In this document: piece by piece, positions 53,285 to 61,163 of the stretch
Layout: every line of letters starts with the position of its first letter
How positions within the stretch are numbered: the stretch's first letter is position 1
Source: Lentzea albida
Lineage (GTDB): Bacteria; Actinomycetota; Actinomycetes; Mycobacteriales; Pseudonocardiaceae
DNA: 64,000 nucleotides
Assembly (NCBI RefSeq): GCF_900111005.1
Contig: NZ_FOFV01000003.1
Location: 521,973-585,972 of the forward strand
Direction: 5' to 3'
Notes under the pieces: model-generated
Databases searched by the model: none
Told to the model about the DNA's origin: nothing
Seen by the model: only the letters and a program-made list of their open reading frames with translations
Program-made: the position numbers and the translations under genes

Positions 53285-54465
53285 GTGAACAACCCCTTGA
53301 ACCAGTTGACGACGGAGTGCCAGCCGTCGACCGCGATGTCGACGTAGACGTGACCGACGCCGGACACCGCCAGCGCCGCCGCCATGGCGACGATCGCGGC
53401 GGTCACCAGCAGGACGATCACGCCCAGCGAGACCCGGCTGCGGTGCAGGGTCGCGACGGCCTCCCCGTCGACGAGCTTGCTGCCGAGCTTCAACCGGGTG
53501 AGGAACGTGGAGGGGTTGGAACCGGAGTGCCCGCGGTCGAGGAACTCGCGCAGCGTCGCGCGCAGCCCCACCGTGACGACCAGGGACGCCCCGTGTGCCT
53601 CGGCGAGCAGCAACGCGAGGTCCTCCGCGTTGCCCGAAGCGGGGAAGGTGACGGCGCCGATGCCGAGGTCCTGGATCCGCTGCAGGCCGGGCGCGTGGCC
53701 GTCGGTCTGCGCGGGCACGACCACCTCGGAGGCCGCGCGCAGGGACGCGGTGCCGATGCCGTCGGGGTCGCCGACGACGATGTCCGGCTTGAGCCCGGCG
53801 TCGTGCAGCGTGTCCGCGCCCGTGTCGACGCCGATCAGCACCGGCCGGTACTCGCGGATGTACTTGCGGAGCTTGCGCAGCTCCTCGGCGTGCGACGGGC
53901 CACCGGCGACGACGAGCACCTGCCGGTCGCGCATCGCCACGTAGACCTCGGGCACGCCGACGCCGTCGAGCACCAGCGCGCGTTCACGGCGCAGGAACTC
54001 GATGGTGTTGGCGGAGAAGGCTTCCAGCTGCGCCGACATGCCGGCCTTCGCCTCGATCATCGCGTCGGCGATGCTCTCGGCGTCCTGCTCGACGCCCTTG
54101 GCGAGCTCGCGTTCCCCGGCGTACACGACACCTTCGTGCAGCCGGATCTTCGTGCCTTCCTTGATCTCGCGCAGCGCGACGGCGCCGACGTCGTCGATCA
54201 GCGGGATGCCCGCCTCGATCAGCAGTTCCGGACCGAGGTTGGGAAAGCGCCCCGAAATGGACGGCGAGGCGTTCACGACGCCGACGACCTCGGCCGCGAC
54301 GAGCGCCTCCGCGGTGCGCCGGTCGAGGTCGACGAGGTCCATGACAGCGACGTCACCGGCACTCACGCGCCGAACCAGGTCGCTCGCGCGCCGATCAACC
54401 CGCGCGACGCCCGTGACACCGGGAAGTTCGTGGTTGGTGCGGCTCAGCAGCCCGGAAAGCTTCAT
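53281..54465 (-). CDS. steA: cytokinetic ring protein SteA-like
   Basis: 394 aa. A thiamine pyrophosphokinase-like nucleotide-binding region is visible (VLVVAGGPSHAEELRKLRKY, GDPDGIGTASLRA). A C-terminal transmembrane helix follows (LGVIVLLVTAAIVAMAAALA) with a short exported tail. Layout and position match Rv1697/SteA, a division-site protein in corynebacteria that works with SteB. The ATG at 54465 begins MKLSGLLSR, the expected N-terminus. Confidence 0.87.
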   Translation of the reverse strand: MKLSGLLSRTNHELPGVTGVARVDRRASDLVRRVSAGDVAVMDLVDLDRRTAEALVAAEVVGVVNASPSISGRFPNLGPELLIEAGIPLIDDVGAVALREIKEGTKIRLHEGVVYAGERELAKGVEQDAESIADAMIEAKAGMSAQLEAFSANTIEFLRRERALVLDGVGVPEVYVAMRDRQVLVVAGGPSHAEELRKLRKYIREYRPVLIGVDTGADTLHDAGLKPDIVVGDPDGIGTASLRAASEVVVPAQTDGHAPGLQRIQDLGIGAVTFPASGNAEDLALLLAEAHGASLVVTVGLRATLREFLDRGHSGSNPSTFLTRLKLGSKLVDGEAVATLHRSRVSLGVIVLLVTAAIVAMAAALAVSGVGHVYVDIAVDGWHSVVNWFKGLFT

Positions 54466-54527
54466 GGGCCGATAGTGACCCACGGTGTGGACGTGACAGG
54501 TGAGGCACGCCGGGCGATTCCAGGTGG

Positions 54528-54968
54528 TCAGTCGTCGGGGTGAATTACCACACCGGCGAACGCGACGACCACCGCGGTCATGAGGACCCAGACACCGTTG
54601 CCGAAACCGGCTTGCAGCGCGGGATCGATCGCGATGTTGCCCTCCTGGTGGAAGCTGATCGCGTTCAGCAGGTACACGAACAACATCCCGGTGGCACCCG
54701 CGAGCCCGGCGGCTCCGGCATACGCGACCTTCCGCCATCTCATCCCGGCCAGCACGGCAGCGGCGGCCACCACGACCGGGATGCCGAACAACGGCCCGTG
54801 CTCGTCCTTCGTGGCACCGAACTGCGTGCTCCACCCGGTGGTGACGTACGCGGTCTGCGGCTGCCCGGGAGCAAGCCTGATCAAGAGCTCGGAGAACGGC
54901 AGGAACGTCGCCCCGACCGCCGCCGCGGCGGCCAGCCCGAGCAGGACCAGCCCGAGAACCCTCCTCAC
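54528..54968 (-). CDS. four-helix membrane protein, array member D
   Basis: 146 aa, hydrophobic, with TM1 followed by ATFLPFSELL and an extracytoplasmic stretch with TGWSTQ, then three more helices, ending VVIHPDD. The same outline is seen in three genes just upstream, all joined by overlapping stop/start codons; this is the last. The GTG start overlaps the preceding stop. Function unknown; not part of the mycobacterial recN-steA interval. Confidence 0.7.
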   Translation of the reverse strand: MRRVLGLVLLGLAAAAAVGATFLPFSELLIRLAPGQPQTAYVTTGWSTQFGATKDEHGPLFGIPVVVAAAAVLAGMRWRKVAYAGAAGLAGATGMLFVYLLNAISFHQEGNIAIDPALQAGFGNGVWVLMTAVVVAFAGVVIHPDD

Positions 54969-55396
54969 GCCGCCTCCCTCTGCGCGGCAACGGCCCCCGC
55001 GAGCGCCACCAGCGTTCCCACCACGAGGAACACCAGCCCGAACCCGACCGCGAAGTCCCCCTGCTGCTCGACGGCGTGCCCGCGCTCGGACACCACGAGC
55101 GCCCCGATCACGCCGACGGCCCCGACCTGCCCGGCCGCACCGGCGAGTGCCGCGCGGGTGATCCACACCCCGGCCACGAGCAGCAGCACCGTCACCACGA
55201 CCGGCACCCCGTACCAGGGCGACAGCTCACCGGCCGGCCAGTCGCCGGGCTTGTTCAGGATCTCGGTGCCCCAGGCCCTGACCACGACCTCGACGCCACC
55301 GGCGTAGGCCGTGGAGTACCACGGCAGCACCATCGCCGTGGCCGTCAGCACCACGCCCACCGCGATCAGCGCCACCGCGGTGGCTCTCCCGATCAC
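54965..55396 (-). CDS. four-helix membrane protein, array member C
   Basis: 143 aa. TM1 is followed by AMVLPWYSTAYAGG and an extracytoplasmic loop with RAWGTEIL, then three helices. It resembles the neighbouring array members in the first 45 residues and in helix placement but lacks their C-terminal acidic tail. GTG start overlapping the previous gene (GTGA). Unknown function. Confidence 0.7.
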   Translation of the reverse strand: MIGRATAVALIAVGVVLTATAMVLPWYSTAYAGGVEVVVRAWGTEILNKPGDWPAGELSPWYGVPVVVTVLLLVAGVWITRAALAGAAGQVGAVGVIGALVVSERGHAVEQQGDFAVGFGLVFLVVGTLVALAGAVAAQREAA

Positions 55397-55995
55397 CGCG
55401 TCTCCCGCTGCTCGTCCTGGGGAAGGGCGATCCCGAAGGGCGGTGTGTCCTCGTCCGCGTCGAGCTGGTGCACGACCACCCCGTCCTCGTCCGCCACTGC
55501 GGGTCCCACCGGCTCGGGGTGGCGCTGCTGCGCGAGCACCGCGCCCGCCAGTCCGATGATCGCGGCGGCGACCAGCAGGTACATGCCGCCGTGGTAGACC
55601 AATTGCTGCCTGGGTGCGGGCGGCTCGTCGGCGACGACCCGCGTCAGCGAGTACACCTGGCCCACGTAGAGGAGCACGACGCCGCTCAGCAGGCCGGCCG
55701 CACCTGCCGCGAGCGGCCGTCCGATGAACGCGGTCCTGTCCCGCAGCAACAGCACCACGGCTGCCGCGACGACCAGCGCCGCGATGACCACGGGCCATCC
55801 GGCGGCGTAGAACGCGGGCTGATGGCGAACAGTGGCGGACGGCTCCGACGACGTGGTCCACAGCGTGGTGGTGATCGTCAGACCGGGCCCGAAGTCCTTG
55901 TACACACTGCTGAACGTGGGTTGGAACGACGCGACGACGGCCAGCACCGCCCCCAGCACGAGCAGGATGCCGGCGATCCGGCGGCGGTCAGTCAT
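55393..55995 (-). CDS. four-helix membrane protein, array member B, with HQxD/DTPPxG tail
   Basis: 200 aa. Four hydrophobic segments (from about residues 8, 67, 93 and 135), with SFQPTFSSVYK after TM1. A 40-residue acidic cytoplasmic tail contains VVVHQLDADEDTPPFGIALP. The tail motif recurs in member A. The ATG overlaps member A by 8 bases. Unknown function. Confidence 0.72.
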   Translation of the reverse strand: MTDRRRIAGILLVLGAVLAVVASFQPTFSSVYKDFGPGLTITTTLWTTSSEPSATVRHQPAFYAAGWPVVIAALVVAAAVVLLLRDRTAFIGRPLAAGAAGLLSGVVLLYVGQVYSLTRVVADEPPAPRQQLVYHGGMYLLVAAAIIGLAGAVLAQQRHPEPVGPAVADEDGVVVHQLDADEDTPPFGIALPQDEQRETR

Positions 55996-56587
55996 CCTTC
56001 GGCTCCACGATCACCGGGTACCCGTACGGCGGCGTGTCGGTGTCGTCAGCCTCGTCGTCGATCTGGTGGATCACGGCCCCCTCACCGGCGTCGGCGGACC
56101 TGTCCGCCCTGGGCAACTCCTGGTGCAACACCGCCGACACCACACCGATCCCGGCGGCCACGATCAGCAGGGTGACCCCGTCGCCCTGCTCCACCTCGAT
56201 GGGCACGCGGGCGTCGAGCTCACCGAGCCGGTCCACCACACCCCGCACCTGGGAGACGGCGGACCACACGACCCCGGCCAGCACCCCGGCCCCGAGCAGC
56301 GTCGCCACCCTCATCGCCGGGACCCGGAACGCCAGCACAGCGGCCAGTGCCATGACGAGCGCCGCACCGACGGCCGGCTCCCCGAACTCGAGGGCCTGCA
56401 GCAGCAGGATGTCGCGGAAGTCGTCGCGCTCCACCACCCACGCGGTGGACTCGAAGCGCAACGTACGGCCGTTGGCCAGGACCTGCACCGAGTACGCGGG
56501 CAGGAAGGTCGACGCCACGGCCAGACCGGCCGCGACCAACACCAGCACCGCCCCGAACACCCGGCGCGTGGTCAAAGATCCGGTCAC
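55988..56587 (-). CDS. four-helix membrane protein, array member A, with HQxD/DTPPxG tail
   Basis: 199 aa. The first array gene, 56 bases after recN. TM1 is followed by STFLPAYSVQVL and an extracytoplasmic loop with ESTAWVV. The acidic C-terminal tail contains AVIHQIDDEADDTDTPPYGY, clearly related to the tail of member B. Starts GTGACCGGATC. Unknown function; the tail may bind a cytoplasmic partner. Confidence 0.72.
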   Translation of the reverse strand: MTGSLTTRRVFGAVLVLVAAGLAVASTFLPAYSVQVLANGRTLRFESTAWVVERDDFRDILLLQALEFGEPAVGAALVMALAAVLAFRVPAMRVATLLGAGVLAGVVWSAVSQVRGVVDRLGELDARVPIEVEQGDGVTLLIVAAGIGVVSAVLHQELPRADRSADAGEGAVIHQIDDEADDTDTPPYGYPVIVEPKDD

Positions 56588-56643
56588 GCTCCCATCATGC
56601 CGAACCCCGCGGGGATCAGCCGAGGGGCGCGCGACCGGTTCCG

Positions 56644-58425
56644 TCAGGCCTTCTTCTTGCGCCGCCGGACCACGGGAGCGGAGGACTTGTCGGCCGCCGC
56701 GGCGGCCAGCAGCTCCTCGGCGTGGGCCCGGCCCGTGTCGGTCGAGTCCATGCCCGCCAGCATCCGGGCGAGCTCCACGACCCGTTGCGTCTCGTCCAGC
56801 TTCCGCACGGCGGACCGGGTGAACGTCCCGTCGGCGGACTTGTCCACCACCAGGTGCCGATCGGCGAACGCGGCCACCTGCGGCAGGTGCGTCACCACGA
56901 TCACCTGGTGCGACCGCGCGAGCCGGGCGAGGCGGCGACCCACCTCGACGGCGGCCCGCCCGCCGACACCGGCGTCGACCTCGTCGAAGACGAGCGTGGG
57001 CACCGGATCCGAGTGCGACAGCACCACTTCCAGCGCCAGCATCACCCGCGACAGCTCACCACCGGAAGCACCCTTGTGCACCGGCAGAGCGGGCGCCCCG
57101 GGGTGCGAGATCAACCGCAGCTCGACATCGTCCACCCCGGACGCCCCGGCGTGCAGGACGGACCGCCCGACCGGCAGGGCCTGCGCGTCCCCGGCCTCGG
57201 CGTGCCGGGGCCGGACGGCGAGCTCCACGGAGGCGTGCGGCATGGCCAGCCCGTCCAGCTCCTCGGTGACGGCCTTGCCCAGTTCGAGAGCGGCCTCGAC
57301 GCGAGCGGCCGTCACCTGCGTCGCGAGCGTCGCCAGTTCGGTGGCCAGCTCGTCGCGGCGGGCGGCGAGCCCGGTCAGCGCCTCTTCGGAGGTGTCGAGC
57401 CCGCCCAGGCGGGTCCGCGCGTCCTCGGCCCACGCGATCACGCCGTCGACGTCGGCCGCGTACTTGCGGGTCAGCGCCTTCAGCTCGGCCTGCCGCTGCA
57501 GCACGGCCTCCAACCGGCCCGGGTCGGCCTCCAGCTGGTCCAGGTACCCGGAGATCTCGGCACCGACGTCGGCCAGCAGCGTCGCCGCCTCGACGAGCCG
57601 GGGCTCCATCTCGCGCAGCTTCGGGTCCTCCGACGCGGAGAGCCTGCGAGCGGCCTCGGAGATCAGGCCGAGGGCGCCGGGGTTCTCCGGGTCGCCCTCC
57701 AGGGAACCCGACACCGCGAACTGCGCGCCCTGGGCGGCCTCGCGGAGCTGGTCCGCGTCGGCCAGGCGGCGGGCCTCGTCGTGGAGTTCGGCGTCCTCTC
57801 CGAGCTTCGGGGCGACCGCGTCGATCTCGGTCAGGCCGTGGCGCAGCAGGTCCGCCTCGCGGGCGAGTTCGCGGGAACGCTCGGTGCGTTCCTTCAGCTC
57901 CGCCGACACGCGCAGCCACTCCTCGCGGACGGCCTGGTAGGCGCGCAACGGCCCGCCCACGTCGTCGCCCGCGAAGCGGTCCAGCACGCCGCGCTGCTCG
58001 GTCGGCCTCATCAGCCGCAGCTGGTCGTTCTGGCCGTGGACGGCGATCAGCTGCTCCGCCAGTTCGGACAGGACGCCGACCGGCACGGAGCGGCCGCCGA
58101 CGTGGGCCCGCGAGCGGCCGTCCGAGCCGACGGTGCGGATTGCGATCAGCGAACCGTCCTCGTCCGGGTCGCCGCCGACCTCCTCCGCCACCTTCGCGGC
58201 AGGGCTGCCCGCCGGGGCCTGGAAGCGGCCTTCGACCACCGCTTTGTCGGCTCCGGTGCGCACGCGGGACGCCTCCGCCCGGCCTCCGCCGAGCAGGTGC
58301 AACCCGGTCACGACCATGGTCTTGCCCGCGCCCGTCTCACCAGTCACTACGGTGAACCCGGGGTCCAGTTCAAGGGTGGCCTCGTCGATCACGCCAAGGC
58401 CATTGATGCGCATCTCGGCCAGCAC
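56644..58425 (-). CDS. recN: DNA repair protein RecN
   Basis: 593 aa SMC-like ATPase acting in double-strand break repair. N-terminal RINGLGVIDEATLELDPGFT followed by GETGAGKT (Walker A) is diagnostic; a long coiled-coil middle and the C-terminal signature GASGGELSRVMLALEVVL with Walker B PTLVFDEVDAGVGG complete the ABC head. The GTG at 58423-58425 (MLAEMRI) lies 8 bases after AAGG and gives the family N-terminus; an ATG 10 codons earlier is alternative. No obvious SOS box was seen upstream. Confidence 0.93.
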   Translation of the reverse strand: MLAEMRINGLGVIDEATLELDPGFTVVTGETGAGKTMVVTGLHLLGGGRAEASRVRTGADKAVVEGRFQAPAGSPAAKVAEEVGGDPDEDGSLIAIRTVGSDGRSRAHVGGRSVPVGVLSELAEQLIAVHGQNDQLRLMRPTEQRGVLDRFAGDDVGGPLRAYQAVREEWLRVSAELKERTERSRELAREADLLRHGLTEIDAVAPKLGEDAELHDEARRLADADQLREAAQGAQFAVSGSLEGDPENPGALGLISEAARRLSASEDPKLREMEPRLVEAATLLADVGAEISGYLDQLEADPGRLEAVLQRQAELKALTRKYAADVDGVIAWAEDARTRLGGLDTSEEALTGLAARRDELATELATLATQVTAARVEAALELGKAVTEELDGLAMPHASVELAVRPRHAEAGDAQALPVGRSVLHAGASGVDDVELRLISHPGAPALPVHKGASGGELSRVMLALEVVLSHSDPVPTLVFDEVDAGVGGRAAVEVGRRLARLARSHQVIVVTHLPQVAAFADRHLVVDKSADGTFTRSAVRKLDETQRVVELARMLAGMDSTDTGRAHAEELLAAAAADKSSAPVVRRRKKKA

Positions 58426-58505
58426 AGGGCGAACCTTACTTGTCGAGTCCGACATTTCCTCGCGGGCACCATAACGAGCCAGTGCCGACGCACCGAGCGG
58501 CGCGA

Positions 58506-59396
58506 TCAGCCTGCCGATGGTCCCCGCCATCCCTTCACCGGCAGGTCGAACTTCTCGACCAGCCGATCCGTGAACGGTGCCTGGCGCAGCCGCACGACCT
58601 TGAGCGGCACCGCGCCCTCCACGATCTCGATCCGCGCGCCCGCGGGCAGCTCGAACGTGCGCCGCCCGTCCGCGGACAACGCCGCGGGATGCCCGGTCGA
58701 CTCGATCTCGAACGCCACGTGCGACTTCGGCGAGACGACCAGCGGCCGGGCGAACAGCGCGTGCGCGTTGCTCGGCACCACCAGGATCGCCTGCACGTCC
58801 GGCCACACGACCGGGCCGCCGGCGGAGAACGCGTAGGCCGTCGAGCCCGTCGGCGTCGCGCACAGCACCCCGTCGCAGCCGAACGCCGACACCGGGCGCC
58901 CGTCGACCTCGACGACGACCTCGAGGATGCGTTCGCGGATCAGCTTCTCGACGCTGATCTCGTTGAGCGCCCAGGTCCTCACGACGACCTCGTCGTTCAC
59001 CTTGGCGATCAGGTCGAGCGTCATGCGCTCTTCCACGAAGTAGTCGCGTTCCAGCACGTGGCCCACGGCCTCGTGCAACGCGTCCGAGTCGGCCTCCGCG
59101 AGGAACCCGACCCGGCCCAGGTTGACGCCCAGCACCGGCACCCGCGCCGGACGGGCGAGCTCGGCACCGCGCAGCAGCGTGCCGTCACCGCCCAGCACCA
59201 GCACCAGCTCGGTGCCCTCGGCGGCGTGGTCGTCGGCGGGCACGACCTTGGTGCAGCACGACGGGCCGAGGTCACGCGCCTCGTCGTCGAGCACCCTCGT
59301 CGTGACGCCCCCGACCGCGAGGCGACCGGCCACCTGGCGGGCGAGATCGATGTTGCTCTGGTGGCCGGTGTGGACGACCAGCAGGACTTCCCTCAT
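58506..59396 (-). CDS. nadK: NAD kinase
   Basis: 296 aa. The GGDGT motif ([14 protein letters not shown]) and the conserved NEISVEK and [20 protein letters not shown] segments identify the NAD kinase/PpnK family, which makes NADP from NAD. The ATG overlaps the tlyA stop (ATGA). Conserved neighbours are tlyA and recN. Confidence 0.95.
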   Translation of the reverse strand: MREVLLVVHTGHQSNIDLARQVAGRLAVGGVTTRVLDDEARDLGPSCCTKVVPADDHAAEGTELVLVLGGDGTLLRGAELARPARVPVLGVNLGRVGFLAEADSDALHEAVGHVLERDYFVEERMTLDLIAKVNDEVVVRTWALNEISVEKLIRERILEVVVEVDGRPVSAFGCDGVLCATPTGSTAYAFSAGGPVVWPDVQAILVVPSNAHALFARPLVVSPKSHVAFEIESTGHPAALSADGRRTFELPAGARIEIVEGAVPLKVVRLRQAPFTDRLVEKFDLPVKGWRGPSAG

Positions 59397-60190
59397 TGGG
59401 GCCCTTCTTCGACGGCGGTGCGCACCATCTCTGCCGCATCGACGGGATCGCCTTTGCGCAGCCAGAGGAAGTACTCGACGTTGCCGGACGGACCGGGCAG
59501 CGGGCTCGCGACGACCCCGTGCACGGCCAGCCCCAGTTCTCCCGCCGCCCTGGTCACGTCGAGCACGGCGTCGACGCGCAGTTCGGGATCGCGCACGACG
59601 CCGCCGGAGCCGAGGCGTTCCTTGCCGACCTCGAACTGCGGCTTGACCATCGGCAGCAGGTCGCCTTCCTCGTTCAGGCACGCGGCCAGTGCGGGAAGCA
59701 CAAGCCTCAACGAGATAAACGAAAGATCGGCCACCACGAGTTCAACTTCGCCGCCGATGTCCTCGGGCGTGAGGGTGCGGACGTTGGTCTTGTCCTTCAC
59801 CACGACCCGGTCGTCGGTCTGCAGCTTCCAGTCGAGCAGGCCCCTGCCGACGTCGGCCGCGACCACCTGACGCGCGCCTTTGCGCAGCAGCACGTCGGTG
59901 AAACCGCCAGTGGACGCGCCGGCGTCGAGACAACGCCTGCCGGTGGGGTCGATCTTGAAGCCGTCGAGCGCGCCGATCAGCTTGTGCGCGCCGCGGGAGG
60001 CCCAGTTGGGATCGTTGTCGATGTCCTTGACGACGACCGCGTCGGAGGTCTCCACGGCGGTCGCCGGTTTCGTCGCGACGGTGCCGCGGACCTTCACGCG
60101 GCCGTCGGCGACGAGTTGGCTGGCGTGCTCACGGGACCGGGCGAGCCCCCTGCGCACGAGTTCGGCGTCGAGCCGCACCCTGCGAGGCAC
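59393..60190 (-). CDS. tlyA: 16S/23S rRNA (cytidine-2'-O)-methyltransferase TlyA
   Basis: 265 aa. An N-terminal S4 domain ([20 protein letters not shown]) precedes an FtsJ-like SAM methyltransferase domain with [20 protein letters not shown]. In mycobacteria TlyA methylates cytidines of both rRNAs and its loss gives capreomycin resistance. GTG start. It precedes nadK with a 4-base overlap. Confidence 0.93.
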   Translation of the reverse strand: MPRRVRLDAELVRRGLARSREHASQLVADGRVKVRGTVATKPATAVETSDAVVVKDIDNDPNWASRGAHKLIGALDGFKIDPTGRRCLDAGASTGGFTDVLLRKGARQVVAADVGRGLLDWKLQTDDRVVVKDKTNVRTLTPEDIGGEVELVVADLSFISLRLVLPALAACLNEEGDLLPMVKPQFEVGKERLGSGGVVRDPELRVDAVLDVTRAAGELGLAVHGVVASPLPGPSGNVEYFLWLRKGDPVDAAEMVRTAVEEGPQ

Positions 60191-60196
60191 TGTGCA

Positions 60197-60364
60197 TCAC
60201 ACCTTGTCGATGCTCGACAGCGCGTCGGTGAGCGTCGCGTGCACGGCGTCGAACCGCGCGACGTGCTCGTCGAGGGGAACGTTCTCGAGCCCGTCGAGCC
60301 GCTCCAGCGCGCCTTCGATGGCGTCGGCCGGGTTGGGCGGCGGTCCGGGCAGGGGGTAGCTCAC
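60197..60364 (-). CDS. 55-aa conserved hypothetical protein (Rv1693-like position)
   Basis: A small helical protein beginning with a Pro-rich segment (VSYPLPGPPPNPADAIEGAL) followed by ERLDGLENVPLDEHVARFD. It lies between the HAD phosphatase gene (4-base gap) and tlyA (6-base gap), where mycobacteria carry a protein of similar size. The GTG at 60362-60364 is the only start consistent with that spacing. Role unknown. Confidence 0.75.
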   Translation of the reverse strand: MSYPLPGPPPNPADAIEGALERLDGLENVPLDEHVARFDAVHATLTDALSSIDKV

Positions 60365-60368
60365 GGTC

Positions 60369-61163
60369 TTACGGTAGCCGATGCAAGACCGACAGGTCCG
60401 CGCCGACATACGTGGGTCGCTGCTCTTGCGGAAGCGCTTGCGCCTCCTGCTCGGTGGACACACCCGTGAGCACGAGCAGGGAGTCCATCCCGGCGTTCAC
60501 CGCGCCCAGGATGTCCGTGTCGAGCCGGTCACCGATGACCAGCGGGCGGTGCGCGCCGAGCTCCTTCGCCGCCTGCTGCAGCAGCGGGGTGGCGGGCTTG
60601 CCGGCCACGAGCGGCTCGGCGTCCGTCGCGGCCTTCAGCGCCGCGACGAGGCTGCCGTTGCCGGGCAGCAGGCCGCGTTCGGTGGGCAGGGTGGCGTCGA
60701 CGTTGCACGCCACCCACAGCGCACCCGCGCGGATGGCCACGGTGGCCTCGGCCAGCTCACGCCAGCCGAGGTCCATGGACAGGCCCTGCAGGACCGCCAC
60801 CGCGCCTTCGGCGGTGTCGGTCGGGATGAGTCCGCGCTTGAACACCTCGGCTTCGAGAGCCTCGGTGCCCAGCACGAGCACGGTGGACCGCGCCGGCAGG
60901 CGCTCGGCCAGCATGGCCGCGCCCGCCTGCGAGGAGGTGCTCACCTCGTCGACGGTCGTGTCGAACCCGAGCTCGACGAGGTGATCGGCCACCGCCTGCG
61001 GTGAACGAGAGGCGTTGTTGGTGACGAACCGGATCCCGACGCCGTGCTCTCTTGCCTCGGCGACGGCTTCCACCGCGCCCGGCACGACCTCTTTTCCGCG
61101 GTAGACGGTGCCGTCGAGATCGATCAGCAACGCGTCGTACCGGTCGACCAACGTCTCGCTCAC
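60369..61163 (-). CDS. HAD-superfamily (subfamily IIA, NagD-like) phosphatase
   Basis: 264 aa. Motif I is [12 protein letters not shown] with nucleophile Asp, motif II lies in [11 protein letters not shown] and motif IV is [20 protein letters not shown]. The IIA cap matches NagD/PGP-type phosphatases, which act on nucleotides or glycolytic side-products such as phosphoglycolate. The GTG start overlaps the stop of the TPR-RGG gene. Confidence 0.9.
   Translation of the reverse strand: MSETLVDRYDALLIDLDGTVYRGKEVVPGAVEAVAEAREHGVGIRFVTNNASRSPQAVADHLVELGFDTTVDEVSTSSQAGAAMLAERLPARSTVLVLGTEALEAEVFKRGLIPTDTAEGAVAVLQGLSMDLGWRELAEATVAIRAGALWVACNVDATLPTERGLLPGNGSLVAALKAATDAEPLVAGKPATPLLQQAAKELGAHRPLVIGDRLDTDILGAVNAGMDSLLVLTGVSTEQEAQALPQEQRPTYVGADLSVLHRLP

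Noticed and set aside
58426..58505. Search for an SOS (LexA) box before recN
   Set aside because: No CGAAC-N4-GTTCG-like sequence could be seen in the gap.
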